Origin: Saprospiraceae bacterium
GTDB lineage: Bacteria > Bacteroidota > Bacteroidia > Chitinophagales > Saprospiraceae
NCBI GenBank assembly: GCA_016719855.1
Contig: JADJYH010000007.1
Span: forward strand, 124,001-188,000
Length of the DNA stretch: 64,000 nucleotides
Direction: 5' to 3'
Shown here: one piece after another, positions 49,506-60,395 of the stretch
Layout of the letters: each line of letters opens with the position of its first letter
Numbering within the stretch: the first letter of the stretch is position 1
The notes under the pieces: generated by a model
Database searches by the model: none
What the model was told of the DNA's origin: nothing
What the model saw: the letters and a program-made list of their open reading frames with translations, nothing else
Position numbers and translations under genes: made by a program

Positions 49506-52289
49506 TTAGCGAAGCACAACGAACCGCTCCACCCGTCGGTTTTGGCCTTCCTCCACGGTAAGGAAGTACAAGCCAGTGGGCAAGCCCGCCACGTCCAGTT
49601 GGAAGTAGTTGTTGCCTTCGGTAGCCTCCATGTTTTTAGTTTGTATTGTCCGGCCCATTTGGTCGCTGACCATGATTTTGCCGGATTGGCCCGTTGCCGA
49701 AAAGAAAGAAACGGTCAGTTCGTCGTCAACCGGATTTGGGCTGAGGGAGATATCAACTGTCTTCACGTCGGGGTTCAGCACGATGGATGTTTCGCCCGGG
49801 TCTCCGTTTGTCAGGTTGCCAGTCTGCACGACCGAGAAGTTGTCAATGGCCATGTCGCTCCTGTCGCCACCCGTGGTGGCAAACATTCGGAATCGAATGC
49901 TACTGCCACCGTTGTTGGTGAAGTTCAGTGTCTGTGTTTTCCAAGAGTTGCCCTGATTACCCTGCTTGGTCCAAATGGTACTCCAGGTATTGCCGTTGTT
50001 CAAGCTGAACTGAAGGCGCAGCGTGCCCATCTGCGAGCCGTACCTATGGTAGTTGAAGCTGAGCTGGAATGTATTTATCCCAGCAATATTGAGGCAAGGG
50101 CTTAATAGGTAGGCTATTTTGTTGGTGTTGCCAGTGGCCTCCGTGTAGGCATAGAAACTGCCGTTGGCCGCGTTGTCCGGCCCGGTGGAGGCGGTGGGCG
50201 TGCTGCCCGAGAGCAGTGTCCAGTCCATCTGGTCGTTGGTGGCCTGCGACCAATCGCCGAGGCCGCTCTCGAAGCTCTGCGTGTGCGGCAGGTTGGCGGA
50301 GGTGCAGTCGCCGGAGTTCGTGCCAACCGTGGCACTGCCCGTTTTGGTGCTCGTTGCATCCGTCACTGTCACGTTGTAGGTGCCTGCGGCAATGTTGACG
50401 AGATCTTGCGTGGTAGCACCGTTTGACCAAAGATAAGTGAATGGCGCTGTGCCGCCGCTCACGGTCATGTCAATGGCACCGTTGTTCTGCCCACTGGAGG
50501 CATTGGTTACAGAAAAACTGAGCGTGATGGGCGGTGCGCTGGAAGTGGAAACGGTGGCAGATTTGGTGGCCGTGCAACCCTTGGAATCCGTCACGGTGAC
50601 GGTGTATGTGGCGGGAGCGAGGTTGGCGATGTCCTCGGTAGTTGCCCCATTTGACCACAAGAAAGTGTACGCTGGCGTGCCGCCGCTCACGGTCAGGTTG
50701 ATGGTGCCGTTGTTTTGGCCGTTGCTGGTGTTGGTCACGGTGGTGCTGCCGCTGAGCACAGCCGGGGCTGTGACAATCCTCGTGGCCGTGCCCGTGCAGT
50801 TGCCTGATGCGGTCACTGTCACGGTGTAGGTGCCTGCTGTCAAGTTGCTAATGGTCTGTGTGGTTCCTCCGTTCGACCAGGCGTAGGTGTAGGGCGCCGT
50901 GCCGTTGCCGGCCGTGGCAGTGGCCGAGCCGTTGTTGCCACCGAAGCAGCTCACGTTGATGCCGCTGGTGGCCACGGTGAGGCACTGGCTGGCGCAGGTG
51001 GTCAGGCAGGTGGCGGAGGTCACTTCGGTGCGGATCTTGTCACCGGGCTGTGGGCCGAAGCCGAGGTTGAAGTTGATGCCCACGCCGTTCACGAGGTGGC
51101 AATAGCTCATTATCGTGCCTTGCGCTGGCAGGGGGGCGTTGCAGCCCTCGTTGGCGCCCACTGCTGGGCCGCAGCCGTCAATGGCGGTGTTGTTGCCGTT
51201 CCAGGCACAGGCGTGGGTGTGCGGCGAGCCAAGGTTGTGACCCATCTCGTGGGTTAGGACTTCCACCGACCAGGAGTAGGTAGGAAACTGGTTGTAGGTG
51301 CTGTTGATGTAGCTGTAGGCGTAGGCGTAGCTGGTGCACAGTGCATCCACCCAAGCAATGCCTCCACCGGTGGGGGCTCCCCTCGAAACGAGGTGGGGCA
51401 CATCACCGTTGTAGGTCGGCCGGTAGTTCCGGAACGAAGTCAGGGCCGCAGAAGTGGAACTGGTAGCATAGGGATCTGCGGTGGTCCATGTAAATATTTG
51501 GGAAATGTAGGTCGTGATGGCTTCGGCTTGGTAGGCGGCAGCCACGGCGTTGAACAGGCCGGTGAGGAAGTTGGTGGCCTGTGTGGCACCGCCTTTTTCG
51601 GTCACAAGGTTGTACTCGGCTTCGAGGTAGGCGCGCACACATTTTGCCACCTTCTCATTTCCGGTGTTTGGTGAGTCTTTTCCTTCGGAAACTGGTTCCT
51701 CGCCTGCACCACACTCGAAATTGTTTTCGAGCAGCAGGTCATCCTCCTTGTAAAAAATGTAGTTGGCCGACTTGGCAGTGCCGTCCGTGCGGCCCAGTAC
51801 CATGTTGCCTTCTTTGGAGGTGCTCACCACCCCGATGATTTCATCCTCGAAAATGCTGATGGCTGCTATCGAGTTTTCATTGCCCTGCACAATGCCCCGG
51901 TAGTACACGCCCGGCTCATAATCAACGGGTTGGCCGTTGGATGTGCTGGTAACGAGCGTGAAATCCTCGGTGAGCAACTGGTGCCTGACCAGCTCCAGTT
52001 TGAGCGGCTTTTGATCGCCGTTCGGCAATTCAAGTTCCAATGATTCTGGGCCGGACTGGTACAGCGACTTCAAGCGACCGAGGTCCAGGGTGAGCAGTTT
52101 GCCTTCGGCAACGAGGTCGTCGAACTGGCTGGCGGACTTCGCCAGCCCAGCAAATTGAAATAGGTTTGGGTTGGTAAAAACCGATTTTTGTGCCTTGGCC
52201 TCCTGCACTTTTTGCGCCAGCGCATTGGATTGGGAATGGCCCAGAAATGGTAGCACGAAAAGACAAATTAGCAGTGAGATGTTCTTCAT
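49506..52289 (-). CDS. Secreted reprolysin-like zinc metalloprotease with SprB repeats and T9SS domain
   Basis: A 927-residue protein from the ATG at 52289 (MKNISLLICLFVLPFLGHSQ, signal peptide). A pro-region runs to about 215; a metzincin catalytic domain follows with HEMGHNLGSPHTHACAW, zinc site HExxHxxGxxH at 347-357. About three SprB-type repeats come next (TVATSGINVSCFGGNNGSATATAGNGTAPYTYAWSNGGTTQTISNLTAGTYTVTVT and two similar). Then comes a MAM/jelly-roll-like domain (HTQSFESGLGDWSQATNDQMDWTLLSG ... RSDMAIDNFSVVQ). The T9SS C-terminal domain is LSPNPVDDELTVSFFSATGQSGKIMVSDQMGRTI. Secreted protease; substrates unknown. Confidence 0.9.
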   Translation of the reverse strand: MKNISLLICLFVLPFLGHSQSNALAQKVQEAKAQKSVFTNPNLFQFAGLAKSASQFDDLVAEGKLLTLDLGRLKSLYQSGPESLELELPNGDQKPLKLELVRHQLLTEDFTLVTSTSNGQPVDYEPGVYYRGIVQGNENSIAAISIFEDEIIGVVSTSKEGNMVLGRTDGTAKSANYIFYKEDDLLLENNFECGAGEEPVSEGKDSPNTGNEKVAKCVRAYLEAEYNLVTEKGGATQATNFLTGLFNAVAAAYQAEAITTYISQIFTWTTADPYATSSTSAALTSFRNYRPTYNGDVPHLVSRGAPTGGGIAWVDALCTSYAYAYSYINSTYNQFPTYSWSVEVLTHEMGHNLGSPHTHACAWNGNNTAIDGCGPAVGANEGCNAPLPAQGTIMSYCHLVNGVGINFNLGFGPQPGDKIRTEVTSATCLTTCASQCLTVATSGINVSCFGGNNGSATATAGNGTAPYTYAWSNGGTTQTISNLTAGTYTVTVTASGNCTGTATRIVTAPAVLSGSTTVTNTSNGQNNGTINLTVSGGTPAYTFLWSNGATTEDIANLAPATYTVTVTDSKGCTATKSATVSTSSAPPITLSFSVTNASSGQNNGAIDMTVSGGTAPFTYLWSNGATTQDLVNIAAGTYNVTVTDATSTKTGSATVGTNSGDCTSANLPHTQSFESGLGDWSQATNDQMDWTLLSGSTPTASTGPDNAANGSFYAYTEATGNTNKIAYLLSPCLNIAGINTFQLSFNYHRYGSQMGTLRLQFSLNNGNTWSTIWTKQGNQGNSWKTQTLNFTNNGGSSIRFRMFATTGGDRSDMAIDNFSVVQTGNLTNGDPGETSIVLNPDVKTVDISLSPNPVDDELTVSFFSATGQSGKIMVSDQMGRTIQTKNMEATEGNNYFQLDVAGLPTGLYFLTVEEGQNRRVERFVVLR

Positions 52290-52390
52290 AAAGTGAATTT
52301 TTATTAAAAGTGAATGAGTGACCATTATGCTGGACGTCGCTTTTTCGCACAAGCTTGGCTCATTTGCCGTAGGCAAAAGCAAGTGGGCAA

Positions 52391-52409
52391 CACGGACTGT
52401 CAGTCCGTG
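52391..52409. repeat. Short palindrome CACGGACTG-T-CAGTCCGTG
   Basis: Nine-base perfect arms around one T, upstream of the metalloprotease gene, in a stretch without other features. It resembles a dispersed Bacteroidota intergenic palindrome. Confidence 0.5.
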
Positions 52410-52512
52410 CGAACAGGCCAAAAAAAGCGCGTACCGTGGAGGGTCGAAGGATGTTTTTGTGAAAGGGAAAATAGGTAAAAACGGAAGGGTTCTGGCTGCT
52501 TCAGGATGAGAA

Positions 52513-52791
52513 CTAAACGGAAAGGTGGCTAACCAAGTGTTTGTTCGTGTCCAAAAGTTTAAATTTTAAATATGAGGGAAATTCAGCCGTGACTTGGTGC
52601 CGCGTGGGCAAGACTTCTACCGTTTGTTTTGAGAAGGAGATTTTTGAGAGGGCAATAATTGTTCCGTTTTTGTCGGAACGGGCAATGTTTCTATTTTGGG
52701 TCAACTCGGCATGCAAATCCGGCCACCATTTTTTCACAAAATTTAAAGTAATAACCCTGCCTCGTTCGTCAGTCATTCCCAAAAACAGCAT
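52513..52791 (-). CDS. Hypothetical small protein, 92 residues
   Basis: From the ATG at 52791: MLFLGMTDERGRVITLNFVKKWWPDLHAELTQNRNIARSDKNGTIIALSKISFSKQTVEVLPTRHQVTAEFPSYLKFKLLDTNKHLVSHLSV. The composition and absence of low complexity look like a real protein. It begins 44 nt from the divergent esterase start. No family recognised. The frame is open further upstream but then overlaps the esterase. Confidence 0.45.
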   Translation of the reverse strand: MLFLGMTDERGRVITLNFVKKWWPDLHAELTQNRNIARSDKNGTIIALSKISFSKQTVEVLPTRHQVTAEFPSYLKFKLLDTNKHLVSHLSV

Positions 52792-52835
52792 CTTCGTGAT
52801 TGAAAAAAACAACCGTTGCAAAAAAAAAAGCCTGA

Positions 52836-53579
52836 ATGAATCAACTGCCAAACCTTCATTTTTTCCAGGTAAAAATCCCGCCTGATAATAGGGAACGCAC
52901 GGTGCGCCTACTGCTGCCACTTGATTACCGCATGTCGGAGCGTCGGTATCCAGTAATTTATGCGCTTGATGGGCAAAACCTTTTTGAGGCAAGAACTGCC
53001 TTTGGCGGTCAGCACTGGAAAATCCCGGAAACGATGTCGAAGATGCCAAAGAAGCTGCAAGCCATCGTTGTTGGGATTGACAATGCAGGGTTGGGTAGAA
53101 TTCGAGAGTATGCCCCTTACAAGCGCGGACGCCAGGGTGGGGGAGGACTGGAGCATCTGCGTTTTATCATGGACGAGCTAAAACCAGAAGTGGACGGCAG
53201 CTATCGCACCATGCCCCAGCAGCAAACGACGGCCATCATTGGCAGCTCGATGGGCGGGTTGTTGGCGCTGTGGGCGGGACTGCGCTTTGGGGAAGTGTTT
53301 GGCAGGGTAGGGGCGCTATCACCCTCTCTTTGGTTCAACCCACAGGTGTTTCAATTGGCAGCGAACGATGTTGGCAAAAAAAGCAGGTTTTACGTTGCAG
53401 GCAGCATCCGGGAAACCAGCCGCATGGAGTCTGGCTTGAACAAGCTGCATTTGGCGCTTCACGAAGGGGGCTTCACCGATAAACAATTCCACGTGGTCAT
53501 CCGGGAGCGGGGCAGGCACAACGAGTCGTTCTGGGGGCAAGAATTTCCGAAAATGCACCGCTGGCTGTTTGACCATTGA
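52836..53579 (+). CDS. Alpha/beta-hydrolase esterase (esterase D / IroE-like)
   Basis: A 247-residue hydrolase of the PF00756 esterase family: RTVRLLLPLDYRMSERRYPVIYALDGQNLFEARTAFGGQHWKIPETM, then the nucleophile elbow IIGSSMGGLLALWAGLRFGEVFGRVGALSPSLWF with S138, and a catalytic His in ERGRHNESFWGQEFPKMHRWLFDH. The Asp/Glu of the triad is probably near RFYVAGSIRETSR. No signal peptide, so cytoplasmic. Related enzymes hydrolyse siderophore or S-formylglutathione-type esters; the substrate here is unknown. Confidence 0.88.
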   Translation: MNQLPNLHFFQVKIPPDNRERTVRLLLPLDYRMSERRYPVIYALDGQNLFEARTAFGGQHWKIPETMSKMPKKLQAIVVGIDNAGLGRIREYAPYKRGRQGGGGLEHLRFIMDELKPEVDGSYRTMPQQQTTAIIGSSMGGLLALWAGLRFGEVFGRVGALSPSLWFNPQVFQLAANDVGKKSRFYVAGSIRETSRMESGLNKLHLALHEGGFTDKQFHVVIRERGRHNESFWGQEFPKMHRWLFDH

Positions 53580-53829
53580 GGTGACATCTTCACCCATTGC
53601 ATGATTGTGATATTCAGCAGACAAGAACCGGGGGAAGGTGTCAGCTCAATGCTAAAAATGTTGAGCAAACGCTATAAAATCAAAAATTCAAATTACCTTC
53701 GTAGTCCAAATCGGTCTTCTCCAAAAATAGCTCCACTCACATCCCTTTCGAATTTAAGTTTGGACTCCCCCCGTACTGCTGGCCTGCGCCAAGCAGCCGC
53801 TATTTTGATATTTTGTAAATCCAAAATCT

Positions 53830-56800
53830 ATGAACCGCACAACACCTGTTTCAGCCCGTGGTGGCTATTGGCCGCTCATCCTCATCTCCCTCGGCATTTT
53901 CCTTTTTTTCCTCAAAGGCAGCCTCCGCGCACAGCCCGCTGGCTTCTCCGACAACATCTATCTCAACGGCTTCGACCAAGTGGCTGGCTTCACTTGGGAC
54001 AACAACGGCCGCATGTACGTCTGGGAAACCGTCGGCAAGGTCTGGGTCGTCGTGAACGGCGTCAAACAATCTCCTGCGCTGCTCGACATCTCGGCAGAGG
54101 TGGGCGCTTGGCGCGACTTCGGCCTGCTCGGCTTCGCCCTCGACCCCAATTTTTTGAGCAACGGCTACATTTACCTTTTTTACGTCGTTGACCGCCACCA
54201 CCTGCTCAAGTTCGGCACAGGGCAGTACAACGTTTCCACCAACGAATACTTCAACGCGACCATCGGGCGCATCACGCGCTACCAAGTGGACATCAGCACC
54301 TACGCCAGCGTCGTGCCCGGCAGCCGATTTGTTTTGCTGGGCAACTCGGTGAACGACGGCCCGCCCATCCTCCACGAAAGCCACGGCACGGGTTCGTTGG
54401 CCTTCGGCCAAGATGGTTCGCTGCTCGCCAGCATGGGCGATGGGGCCAGCTACAATGCCGTTGACCAAGGCAGCGACCCCGAAACCTACTGGTCGCAGGC
54501 CATCACCGACGGCATCATCACTTCCGCCCAAAACATCGGGGCGTACCGCTGCCAGACGTTGACTTCGTATTCTGGAAAAATACTTCGCCTGAACCCCGCC
54601 ACCGGCGACGGCTATCCCAGCAATCCATACTGGAACGCGTCCAGCCCCAAGTCCGTCGCTTCGCGCACCTGGGCACGCGGTGTCCGAAACCCCTACCGCT
54701 TCTGCCATGTCCCAGAGACCGGCAGCCACAACCCCGCTGATGGCAACCCTGGCGTGTTCCTGTTGGGGGACGTGGGCTGGAGCAGTCGCGAAGAAATGGA
54801 CGTGGTGAACGCTCCCGGCATGAACTTCGGCTGGCCAAAATATGAGGGAATGACCCTGCAACCCGGTTATAACAATGCCACCTACGCCCCAGCCACCCAC
54901 AACCAGCCAAAAGTGGACTGGCGCACCGGAGCAGCCCGCGGCCTCGTCAACGGTTCGGTCGTCAACGTCGGTTCGGCGCAACTGCCAGGTGCCTCCTTCA
55001 CAGGAAACGCCAGCACGGGCGGCGTCTGGTACCACGGCCACGAGTTCCCGCCAACTTGGCACGACACCTACTTCCACGCCGACTACGGCGCTGGCTGGAT
55101 CCGCAATTTCCGCTTCGATGCCAACTACAACCCCATCGAGGTGCGCAACTTCGTGGACGTGGCGGGCGCTTGCGTCTTCGTGAACACCCACCCGACGCAG
55201 GGCGGCATCTGGTACGTGCGCTACCCCGACCAAATCCGGCGGGTCAGCTTCACCGGCACCACCAATCACGCGCCCGTGGCTACTGCTTCGGCTTCGCCAA
55301 ACAGCGGGACATCACCGCTGACTGTGCAGTTTTCCAGTTTCAACACCTACGATCAGGACGGCGGAACGCTCGCCTATCTTTGGAACTTCGGCGATGGAAC
55401 CACCAGCACCGAGGCCAATCCCGTCAAAACTTACAGCCCCGGAAGCTCCCCCACCGGGTACACCGTAACGCTCACCGTCACCGACAACACCAGTTTGACC
55501 GCCCAAACCAGCCTCAATATTTCGCTGAACAACAGCACGCCCGACATCGTGGCCACGAGCATTGACGCAGTGAATACCTTCAACCCCAGCGCCACCACGC
55601 CCGTCAGCCTCAGTGCCACCATCACCGATGCCAACCATTCGGCGGGGCAGTTGAGCTACCAGTGGGAGGTCATTTTGTTCCACAATGCGCACTCGCACCC
55701 CGTGCAGAGTTTCACCACCGCCACGGCCAACGTCAACCTGACGCCCGTCGAGTGCTACAACGCCAGCTACTGGTACCGGGTAAAACTCAAGGTCAGCGAC
55801 CCCACCGGGGCCAGCGACACCTTTCAAAAAGACATTTTCCCGGCTTGCGCCGGAACGAGCCAGACCATCAGTTTTTCTGCGATTTCGGACAAATTAGTGG
55901 GGGCTGCACCGTTCACCCTCACCGCTTCCGCATCCAGCGGACTGCCCGTCATTTTCTACGTGACCGAAGGCCCGGCGCAAGTACTCGGCAACCAAGTGAC
56001 GCTGCTCGGTGTGCCAGGCAAAGTGATCATCGCCGCTACCCAGCCCGGCAACGGAACGGTTGGTCCCGCCGTCAACGCTGAGCAAAGTTTTTGGGTAAAT
56101 GTGGCTCCGCCGAGCAGTTGCAACGGCACGGGCAGCATTAGTTACGAGCGATGGACGGGCATCACCGGAACAGCCATTTCACAAATTCCACTTGCGAACA
56201 CGCCCAACCAGACCGGAACGCTCAACATTTTTGAAATCCCCGTGAACGCGCTCGACAACTACGGCACGCGGGTACGCGGCTACATCTGCCCGCCCGTCAC
56301 GGGGCAGTACCGCTTCTGGATCGCCAGCGACGACAACGGCGAGCTGTGGCTCTCGACCACCGGCAGCCCCACCAACAAGGCGCTCATCGCCAGCGTGACC
56401 AGTTGGACGAACTCGCAGGAGTGGACGAAGTTTGCTTCGCAACAATCGGCGCTCATCACGCTCACCGCTGGGCAGCAATACTACATCGAGGCGCTGGTGA
56501 AGGAGGGCACTGGCGGCGACAACCTCGCCGTGGGCTGGCAACTTCCCGGTGGTACACTGGAGCGACCCATCCCCGGCATGAGGCTTTCGCCGTTTTCGGC
56601 TGCTCCGCAAACACAGACCATCACTTTCCCGACCATCCCGAACAAGCTCACGACCGATGCGCCGTTCGCCATCTCAGCCACGGCCAGCAGTGGGCTTTCG
56701 GTCAGTTTCAAATAGTGAGCGGTCCGGCCACCATTTCCGGCAACACCATCACGCTGACGGGACAGGCTGGCACGGTGACCGTTCGCGCCACGCAGTCCGG

Positions 56801-59717
56801 CAATGCGAGCTGGGCAGCCGCCACGCCCGTTGACCGCAGTTTCACCGTGACCCAGTCGGGTGGGGGAGGGAGCGTCGACCTCTCGCTTTCGGCCAGCAAC
56901 AGCCCCGCAACGGTCAATGTTTACAACTCGATTTTTTACACTTTCACCGTGACGAACAACGGCACGGCGCAAGCGACCAACGTCCGCGTGTTTGCGCCGC
57001 TGCCAGCCAGCACGGTGTACGTGGGCGGTGCCGAGTGGACGTCCACGCAGGGCACGTTCGACCATTTTGGGGCAAAAGTCTGGTACGTGGGCAACCTCGC
57101 TCCGGGTGCTTCCGCCTCGCTGACTTTGGGTTGGTACCTGCTCGCCGCACCGCCGTTCACGGGCTGGGCCGAAGTGAGCGCTTGCGACCAAACCGACCCC
57201 GACTCGTCGCCCGCAAACGGTACACCTGGCGTCGCCAACGAGGACGACGAGGTGGCCAAAACAGTGCTTGCCCCCGGCCAAGGGCCTCAAAATCAGACGA
57301 TTACGTTCCCAGTGATTCCGAACAAAGTGACGACCGATGCGCCGTTTGCCCTCAGTGCGACGGCCAGCAGTGGGCTGCCCGTGAGCTACCAAATCGTGAG
57401 CGGCCCGGCCACTGTGAGCGGCAATACGGTGACGCTCGGCGGCACGACCGGCACGGTCGTGGTTCGTGCTTCGCAATCCGGCAATGCCAGTTGGAACGCC
57501 GCCACGCCCGTTGACCGCAGCTTCACGGTGGGGCAGCCGGGCCTGCAAAACCAGACTATCGCATTTTCAAACATCCCGAACAAACTGACGACTGACGTGC
57601 CGTTCACAATTTCTGCGACAGCCAGCAGCGGCCTACCGGTCACGTTCACACTGGTGAGTGGCCCGGCCACACTCAGCGGCGCAACTGTCACACTGAACGG
57701 GCAGCCCGGCACCGTGACCATCCGTGCCTCGCAAGCGGGCAATGCATCGTACAATCCAGCCCCGAACGTTGACCGCTCCTTCACCGTCAGCCTACCCGGC
57801 GGCGGCAGCGGCGTTGACTTGGAATTGGCGATGACCGCCACGGCGCAAAATGTGACGCAGTGGGGCAACATCGGTTTCACCGCAACCCTCACGAACACAG
57901 GCACCGCGGCGGCAAGCGGCGTGAAGGTTGCCTTCCCCAAACCTTCAAGTGTCGTTTATGTGGGTGGAAATGAGGTGACTGTGTCCAAGGGCAGCTTCGG
58001 GCTTTTCACTGACCAGGTGTGGACGGTAGGCACGATGAACCCCGGCGAGACGGCCACGATTACCTGCAACTTTTTTGTGCTGCAAAATGCGCCGCTCACA
58101 GGCTACGCACAGGTGACAGCCGCTACCCCAGCCGACAACGACAGCACCCCCGGCAACGGCACAGCGCCTACGGCAAACGAGGATGACGAGGCGGCCATCA
58201 CCGCCGGAGCGCCGGGGGCTGGCCCACAGAACCAGACGATTACATTTAGCGCAATCCCAAACAAAGTGACGACCGATGCGCCGTTTTCCATTTCCGCTAG
58301 CGCAACGAGTGGGCTGCCCGTCAGTTTCAGCATCGTGAGCGGCCCGGCAACTTTGTCAGGAAACACAGTGACTTTGGCGGGGCAAACGGGCACGGTGACC
58401 ATCCGGGCGAGTCAAGCTGGAAATGCCAGTTGGAACGCTGCTACCCCGGTTGAGCGGAGCTTCACGGTGAGCGCACCAGGGCTGCTCAACCAGACCATCA
58501 CGTTCAACGCGTTGGCAAACAAAGTGACGACGGATGCGCCGTTTGCCCTCAGCGCCACAGCGACGAGTGGGCTTCCCGTGACGTTCACGCTGGTGAGCGG
58601 CCCGGCCACGCTGAGTGGCAACACGGTGACGCTGACCGGTGCGACCGGCACGGTGAGCATCAAAGCCAGCCAAGCGGGCAATGCACAGTACAACCCCGCC
58701 CCCGACGTGACCCGTAGCTTCGGGGTGACAGCACCCGGTGGCAGCGCCCCCGACCTCGAAGTGACGCTGACGGCCAGCAGCCCGACTTTGCTGATTTGGA
58801 ACGATGTGACATTTACCATCGCCGTGAGCAACAACGGATCGGCGTCGGCGAGTGGCGTAAAGCTGGCCGTGCCCATTCCGCAGGGCTTGGCACACACCTC
58901 GAACACCCCACCCGCTGGCACGAGCTACGACCTCGGAACGGGCGAGTGGACGGTGGGCGCATTGGCCGCAGGCACGACAAAAACGATGACCATCAAGCTG
59001 TTTTGCCTGCAAAACACAACGGCACTGCCCTACTTCGTGCAGGTGAAAACGGCCAGTCCCGCCGACGTGGACAGCTCGCCAAACAACAACACATCGGGTA
59101 CACCTGTGGAGGACGACGAGGCGCTCTGGACGCTGAACCCACCGACCAGCCCGGTGGTTGGCGCGCCGGGCGAGGTGTTTTCGCTGTTTGTGAAACAGGA
59201 TGGCGCTACCGCAAAGCTGCGCTGGAGCACGAACAGTGGCGACCACTGTGTGCAGTACGGCATTGAGCGATCGGCGGATGGGTTTGTCTGGACACCCATT
59301 GCGGAGCAGCCGAACGACGAGCCGACGAGCAATTTTATTACTTACAAATTCACCGACCTGCGGCCTTTGCCAGGGGTGAATTTTTACCGCATCGTTCAGT
59401 TACGAGACAACGGATCGGTGGCTTTCTCGAACGTGCAACTATTGGAGTTTTGGGAAGATTTGGACGAGTACAAGCTGTTTCCAAACCCGGCAGGCGACTA
59501 TGTGGACGTGAACCTGCGGGCCGTGGAAGGCCGTATCGTGCGGCTGCTGCTGGTGGATCGGGCGGGTAGGCTGGTGAAGGAAATGGAGGTGGAGTCGGCG
59601 TCTTTGGAACCGTACCGAATTGACCTGACGGACGTGCAGGAGGGGTGGTACACGGTGTGGGTGCAGGCGGCGGGGAGAAGAGCGACGGCGCTGAAGTTGG
59701 TGGTGGGGAAGATTTGA
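53830..59717 (+). CDS. Giant T9SS-secreted protein: sugar-dehydrogenase-like propeller + PKD + PA14 + Ig-like/DUF11 repeats (frameshift)
   Basis: About 1960 residues when two frames are joined at about 56709, where one T is missing in SGLSVSF-QIVSGPATISGN. Signal peptide MNRTTPVSARGGYWPLILISLGIFLFFLKGSLRAQ. Residues about 40-460: glucose/sorbosone-dehydrogenase-like beta-propeller (GFTWDNNGRMYVWETVGKVWVV ... GVRNPYRFCHVPETG). Then a PKD domain (LAYLWNFGDGTTSTEANPVKTYS), a PA14-like domain (GQYRFWIASDDNGELWLSTTGSPTNKAL ... QYYIEALVKEGTGGDNLAVGWQLPGG), and six copies of an Ig-like repeat (QTITFxxIPNKxTTDAPF ... SGPATxSGNTVTLxGxxGTVTIRASQxGNAS). Three DUF11-type domains (VDLSLSASNSPATVNVYNS) are interspersed. 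It ends in a T9SS sorting domain (YKLFPNPAGDYVDVNLRAVEGR). A surface or secreted oxidoreductase/adhesin. Confidence 0.87.
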
Positions 59718-59721
59718 TTTG

Positions 59722-59760
59722 ACAAGCTCTGTTAGCGCTTCGAGCGCTAACAGAGCTTGT
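59722..59760. terminator. Long perfect hairpin, probable terminator
   Basis: ACAAGCTCTGTTAGCGCT (59722-59739), loop TCG, AGCGCTAACAGAGCTTGT (59743-59760): an 18-bp perfect stem right after the giant T9SS gene, with T5 starting 3 nt later. Confidence 0.75.
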
Positions 59761-59810
59761 TGGTTTTTAAGCGATGAAATCCTATTTTTGCCAAAACAAA
59801 TAGTTCAAAT

Positions 59811-60395
59811 ATGTCGGCAGCAGCAGCAATTGCATCGCCAAAGTCAAGGAAGGTTCCCCGTGAGCCCAAACGGATTTCAAAGGGACATTTCCTCCGCTAC
59901 TACTCCAACCGGGAGGACGGCTACAAATATGAATGGAACGAAGGTATTGTTGAAAAAGGCGAAGGCATGAATCAGCGAAATTCAGTTTTTTATCTTCGTT
60001 TATTACATGCGTTTTTGAAGACAAAAGCATTTTGCGAAGGTGGAACTTTGATAATGCTTACAGATATGGACACCTCCCCCGTCCAGTTGAGAAGGCCGGA
60101 CATAGCCTATTATGCTGCTGCCCATTTGCCCAAAATGTGGGCTGGTGAAAACCAAGTGGCTCCGTGGGTATGCGAGGTCATTTCACCAACCGATAGGGCT
60201 GAGGACATAAATGCCAAACTGGTTGAATACTTCAATGCTGGTGTGCAAGTCGTTTGGCATATTTTCCCGCATTCGCAAAAAGTGGACGTTTATACTTCGC
60301 CGGAGCAGGTGACAATTTGCCGTGGCAAAACAGTGTGCAGCGGTGCGCCTGCAATGCCCGATTTTCAGATGTCCGCTGAGGAGTTGTTTGCCTAA
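59811..60395 (+). CDS. Uma2-family (PD-(D/E)XK nuclease-like) protein
   Basis: A 194-residue Uma2/DUF820 protein. The fold core shows RRPDIAYYAAAHLP (D of the active site), APWVCEVISPTDRAEDINAKLVEYFNAGVQVVWHIFPHSQKVDVY (E and K, the ExK half), and GAPAMPDFQMSAEELF at the end. Uma2 proteins belong to the restriction-endonuclease-like superfamily, occur in many copies in Bacteroidota and cyanobacteria, and have no proven role. The stop overlaps the stop of the convergent Tag gene by 4 nt. An unrelated-looking, broken Uma2 copy lies at 47981. Confidence 0.88.
   Translation: MSAAAAIASPKSRKVPREPKRISKGHFLRYYSNREDGYKYEWNEGIVEKGEGMNQRNSVFYLRLLHAFLKTKAFCEGGTLIMLTDMDTSPVQLRRPDIAYYAAAHLPKMWAGENQVAPWVCEVISPTDRAEDINAKLVEYFNAGVQVVWHIFPHSQKVDVYTSPEQVTICRGKTVCSGAPAMPDFQMSAEELFA

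Noticed and set aside
52391..52409. CACGGACTG-T-CAGTCCGTG as a regulator operator of the metalloprotease
   Set aside because: It has the look of a dispersed intergenic palindrome and is not positioned next to a recognisable promoter.
56600..58740. Repeated DNA blocks resembling a tandem repeat locus
   Set aside because: They are in-frame Ig-like protein repeats of one secreted protein, not a separate DNA element.
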